The notes under the pieces were generated by a model. The model saw only the letters and a program-made list of their open reading frames with translations. It searched no databases and had not been told where the DNA came from. From positions 1-9,088 of the forward strand of contig JAFADP010000071.1 in NCBI GenBank assembly GCA_023424785.1: DNA of 9,088 nucleotides, given 5' to 3'. Positions 6,454 through 9,088 of this stretch are shown here, piece by piece. A program made the translations under genes and the position numbers. The DNA comes from Bacillota bacterium (GTDB taxonomy: Bacteria; Bacillota; Clostridia; Clostridiales; Clostridiaceae). Numbering within the stretch: the first letter of the stretch is position 1; every line of letters begins with the position of its first letter.

Positions 6454-7557
6454 ATGGAAACTAAAGTTAAGGTGAACAATGAAAAAAGAGACAGAAATGA
6501 TAAAATGGCTATAGTAAAAAACCTAATTGAAAAAGGTAGAAAGAATAATTCTTTAACATATAAGGATATAATGGATGAAGTAGAAAACATAGAATTATCT
6601 CCAGAACAGATTGATAAAATCTATGAGGTTCTTGAATCTATGGGGATTGAAGTAATTGGTAATATGGCAGAAATGGCTAACGTACCAGAAGAGGAAGAAG
6701 AAATAGATCTTTCTGTACCAGAAGGAATTGCCATTGATGACCCTGTTAGAATGTACTTAAAGGAAATAGGTAAGGTTCCACTATTATCTTCAGAAGAAGA
6801 AATAGAACTTGCTAATAGAATTGAAGCAGGAGATATGTATGCTAAAAAGAAATTAGCAGAAGCAAACCTTAGACTTGTTGTAAGTATTGCAAAGAGATAT
6901 GTTGGTAGAGGTATGTTATTCCTTGATTTAATTCAAGAAGGAAATCTTGGTCTTATAAAGGCAGTAGAAAAATTTGATTATAGAAAGGGATTTAAATTCT
7001 CAACTTATGCTACATGGTGGATTAGGCAAGCAATAACTAGAGCAATAGCAGATCAAGCTAGAACAATAAGAATACCTGTTCACATGGTTGAAACTATTAA
7101 TAAACTTATTAGAGTTCAAAGACAATTACTTCAAGAATTAGGTCGTGATCCATTCCCAGAAGAAATTTCAAAAGTTATGGATTTACCTGTAGAGAAGGTA
7201 AGAGAAATCCAAAAGATAGCTCAAGAGCCAGTATCTCTTGAAACTCCTATTGGAGAAGAAGAAGATAGTCATTTAGGAGACTTTATTCCAGATGATGAAG
7301 CTCCAGCTCCAGCAGAAGCAGCAGCATTTACTATGCTTAAAGAGCAATTAATAAATGTTCTAGATACTTTAACTCCAAGAGAAGAAAAGGTATTAAGACT
7401 TAGATTTGGTCTTGATGATGGTAGAGCAAGAACTCTTGAAGAAGTAGGTAAAGAGTTTAATGTTACTAGAGAAAGAATAAGACAAATTGAGGCAAAAGCT
7501 TTAAGAAAGCTTAGACATCCATCTAGAAGTAAAAAACTTAAAGATTACTTAGATTAA
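6454..7557 (+). CDS. rpoD: RNA polymerase primary sigma factor (SigA/RpoD)
   Basis: The housekeeping sigma factor directs core RNA polymerase to vegetative promoters. The protein has 367 residues, near the 371 of B. subtilis SigA, so it is the short primary type without the large non-conserved insert of E. coli sigma-70. Residues 15-75 resemble the short N-terminal region 1.1; region 1.2 is at 95-130 (DPVRMYLKEIGKVPLLS). Region 2 is at about 137-205 with NLRLVVSIAKRY, DLIQEGNLGLIKAVEKFD and FSTYATWWIRQAITRAI, the -10 recognition and melting segment. Region 3 spans about 207-285. Region 4 is at about 298-355 with the -35-binding helix-turn-helix TLEEVGKEFNVTRERIRQIEAKAL. An acidic run (PEEEEEID) precedes region 1.2. 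The start at 6454 follows AAAGGAGGT; starting at 6430 would add eight residues. Closely downstream of dnaG and closed by a strong terminator, it is the last gene of the dgt-dnaG-rpoD unit. Confidence 0.98.
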   Translation: METKVKVNNEKRDRNDKMAIVKNLIEKGRKNNSLTYKDIMDEVENIELSPEQIDKIYEVLESMGIEVIGNMAEMANVPEEEEEIDLSVPEGIAIDDPVRMYLKEIGKVPLLSSEEEIELANRIEAGDMYAKKKLAEANLRLVVSIAKRYVGRGMLFLDLIQEGNLGLIKAVEKFDYRKGFKFSTYATWWIRQAITRAIADQARTIRIPVHMVETINKLIRVQRQLLQELGRDPFPEEISKVMDLPVEKVREIQKIAQEPVSLETPIGEEEDSHLGDFIPDDEAPAPAEAAAFTMLKEQLINVLDTLTPREEKVLRLRFGLDDGRARTLEEVGKEFNVTRERIRQIEAKALRKLRHPSRSKKLKDYLD

Positions 7558-7566
7558 TATATAATA

Positions 7567-7598
7567 AAAAAACATCTGTTATTTAACAGATGTTTTTT
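7567..7598 (+). terminator. Strong intrinsic terminator after rpoD
   Basis: A perfect 14-bp stem (7567-7580 with 7585-7598) closes the 4-base loop ATTT and ends in T6; the core ACATCTGTT/AACAGATGT is flanked by A6 and T6. The A/T symmetry means it could also terminate on the minus strand, although no minus-strand gene nearby needs it. It ends only 13 bases before the trmK start. Confidence 0.92.
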
Positions 7599-7611
7599 AG
7601 TAGGAGGAAAC

Positions 7612-8310
7612 ATGGAATTAAGTAAAAGGCTTAGTTTTATAGCAAAACATATAGATAAGTGTGAAAGTATAATTGATGTAGGAACAGATCATGGATATAT
7701 TCCAATATATGCTGTTAAAAATGGATTATGTAAAAGAGCAATAGCATCTGATATTAATAAAGATCCAGTAAAAAAATCTAAACTAAATATTTCATTAGAA
7801 GGTTTATCAAATAAAATAGAAGTAAGACTTGGAGGAGGATTAGAAACTGTAAAAACAAAGGAAGTAGATGGAGTTGTTATTGCAGGAATGGGAGGAAATC
7901 TAATAAGAGATATATTAGAAGAAGGAAAAAATAAATTACCTTTTTATAAGTTTATGATATTACAACCAGCTCAAAATCCAGAAGTATTAAGAGAATATTT
8001 ATATAATAATGGATATAAGATAATATGTGAAGATTTATGTATTGATGAAGGTATATATTATGAATTATTTAAAGTAGTTAAAGATAGTTCTCAAACAACA
8101 AAATTAGATCCTATTTTTTATGAATTTTCTCCAATGCTAATTAAGGATAAGCATCCTCTTATGCTAGATTATTTAGAAAATAAAGAAGAAAAGTATAAAA
8201 AGATTTTAGGATTTATAAAAGATAGTACAGAATCTGCATTAAAAAGAAAAGAGGATATAGAAAATAAAATTAAAATAATAGAAAATCTGAAGGAAAGAGT
8301 GAAGAATTAA
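7612..8310 (+). CDS. trmK: tRNA (adenine(22)-N1)-methyltransferase
   Basis: TrmK uses S-adenosylmethionine to methylate N1 of adenine 22 in the D-loop region of several bacterial tRNAs. The protein is 232 residues, near the 238 of B. subtilis. The Rossmann-type methyltransferase motifs are present: motif I IDVGTDHGYIPIY (21-33), an acidic residue for the SAM ribose in ASDIN (Asp47), the family-specific AGMGG (91-95) and ILQPAQNPEVLR (116-127). Residues 188-232 are rich in Lys and Glu and probably form the C-terminal coiled coil of the family. TAGGAGG (7601-7607) lies 4 bases ahead of the ATG. The rpoD terminator ends only 2 bases before this site, so transcription must come from read-through or from a promoter inside rpoD. 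Its stop overlaps the next start as TAATG, so the two are translationally coupled. Confidence 0.95.
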   Translation: MELSKRLSFIAKHIDKCESIIDVGTDHGYIPIYAVKNGLCKRAIASDINKDPVKKSKLNISLEGLSNKIEVRLGGGLETVKTKEVDGVVIAGMGGNLIRDILEEGKNKLPFYKFMILQPAQNPEVLREYLYNNGYKIICEDLCIDEGIYYELFKVVKDSSQTTKLDPIFYEFSPMLIKDKHPLMLDYLENKEEKYKKILGFIKDSTESALKRKEDIENKIKIIENLKERVKN

Positions 8311-9088
8311 TGAAGGTTAAAGAAATAATTAAAGAAATGGAAACTTTCGCTCCTCCATTTTTGAAAGAAAGCTATGATAATGTAGGTCTTATGGTAGGGG
8401 ATGAAGATCAAGATGTAAATAAGATACTTTTAGCATTAGATTGTACTAAAGAGGTTATAGAAGAGGCAAAAGCTAATAATGTTGATATGATTATTACTCA
8501 TCATCCTTTAATATTTAGAAAGCCTAGTAAAATAGTTAAAAATGATCTTCAAGGATGGAAAATAATTGAGCTTATAAAAAATGATATATCATTATATTCT
8601 AGTCATACTAATCTTGATAGTGTAAAAGGTGGAATAAATGATGCGATAGTCAATATACTTGGTTTTAAAACTAAAAAGATTATTGATGAAGTTAAAAATC
8701 CAAATTTTGAAGGTAGTGGAATTGGAAGAATAGTTGATTTAGAAGAAAATAAAACACCAGAAGAAGTTATAAAAATAGTTAAAGAAAAACTAAATGTAGA
8801 TAGTTTAAGGGCTGCTATAGGTAATAGAAATATAAAAAGAATAGCAATTATAAATGGTAGTGGTCAAGATTATTTTCAAAGAGCATTAACTTTAGGGGCA
8901 GACTGTATTATAACAGGAGATACAAGTTATCATTTTGTATCTGATTATAAAGAAATGGGAATAACAATAATAGATCCAGGTCATTTTAAAACAGAATGGA
9001 TAGTATTTTTAGAAGTAATGAAATCTATAGAAAATAAACTTGAAAATATAGAATTTATACATTCAAAAGTAAGTAAAGATCCATATGA
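8310..9088 (+). CDS. Nif3/YqfO-like dinuclear metal centre protein, 3' end outside window
   Basis: The frame starts at the ATG overlapping the trmK stop by one base and stays open to the window edge, giving 259 residues plus two bases. Family motifs are SYDNVGLMVGD (21-31), IITHHPLIF (61-69), SSHTNLD (97-103), GDTSYHF (203-209) and DPGHFKTEW (222-230). His64, His65, Asp103, His225 and Glu229 are the likely ligands of the two-metal site. The form is short: it goes directly between the two halves without the roughly 100-residue inserted domain of B. subtilis YqfO, so the missing end should be only a few residues. The biochemical role of the family is unsettled; GTP cyclohydrolase type 1-like naming in databases is weakly founded. 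Constant pairing with trmK in Firmicutes suggests a linked but unknown function. No separate ribosome binding site of strength is needed given the coupling, though AAGGAAAGAG lies shortly upstream. Confidence 0.93.
   Translation, partial: MKVKEIIKEMETFAPPFLKESYDNVGLMVGDEDQDVNKILLALDCTKEVIEEAKANNVDMIITHHPLIFRKPSKIVKNDLQGWKIIELIKNDISLYSSHTNLDSVKGGINDAIVNILGFKTKKIIDEVKNPNFEGSGIGRIVDLEENKTPEEVIKIVKEKLNVDSLRAAIGNRNIKRIAIINGSGQDYFQRALTLGADCIITGDTSYHFVSDYKEMGITIIDPGHFKTEWIVFLEVMKSIENKLENIEFIHSKVSKDPY

Noticed and set aside
6384..6590. Minus-strand open frame of 68 codons across the dnaG-rpoD junction, hydrophobic in appearance
   Set aside because: The hydrophobic look comes from reversing Lys/Glu-rich coding; it overlaps two certain genes and has no initiation signals.
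7306..7327. GCAGAAGCAGCAGCA-type repeat in rpoD as a microsatellite
   Set aside because: It encodes the Ala/Pro/Glu linker before region 4 and is a short coding run, not a separate repeat element.

Overview
This window reads as a chromosomal segment of a low-GC, spore-forming Clostridium (sensu stricto type). The base composition is very AT-rich, codons mostly end in A or T, and arginine is mostly AGA. The gene order dgt - dnaG - rpoD - trmK - Nif3-like is a clostridial version of the macromolecular-synthesis cluster. Ribosome binding sites are strong AGGAGG-type sites. No sign of a prophage, insertion sequence or CRISPR array was found.

Layout. Bases 1-2031 hold the 3' three quarters of ppdK (pyruvate, phosphate dikinase), which ends in a clean intrinsic terminator. 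Next comes a 170-base gap with a GC-richer, highly self-complementary block (about 2112-2229) that no protein gene explains. A CotS-family kinase-fold protein, probably spore-associated, lies on the minus strand (2231-3301). It is divergent from the housekeeping run, which starts at 3468: a dGTPase-like HD phosphohydrolase (dgt), DNA primase (dnaG) and the primary sigma factor (rpoD/sigA). rpoD ends in a strong 14-bp intrinsic terminator only 13 bases before the start of trmK (tRNA m1A22 methyltransferase). trmK overlaps by one base a Nif3/YqfO-like metal protein that runs off the right edge.

How the genes work together. dgt, dnaG and rpoD link nucleotide-pool control, replication priming and transcription initiation, and they probably share transcripts: no convincing terminator lies between dgt and dnaG, and dnaG and rpoD are 28 bases apart. 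trmK and the Nif3-like gene are translationally coupled and form the usual Firmicutes pair. ppdK and the CotS-like gene are neighbours without an evident functional link.

No previously undescribed protein system is visible. The signals most worth a second look are in the non-coding DNA: the structured, possibly pseudoknotted element at 2112-2229; a perfect 20-bp palindrome in the leader of the CotS-like gene; a long inverted repeat ahead of dnaG; a possible GNRA-loop hairpin that hides the dnaG ribosome binding site; and the placement of the rpoD terminator directly against trmK. Start codons for dgt, dnaG and rpoD are set here by their ribosome binding sites and are downstream of the longest open frame in each case.
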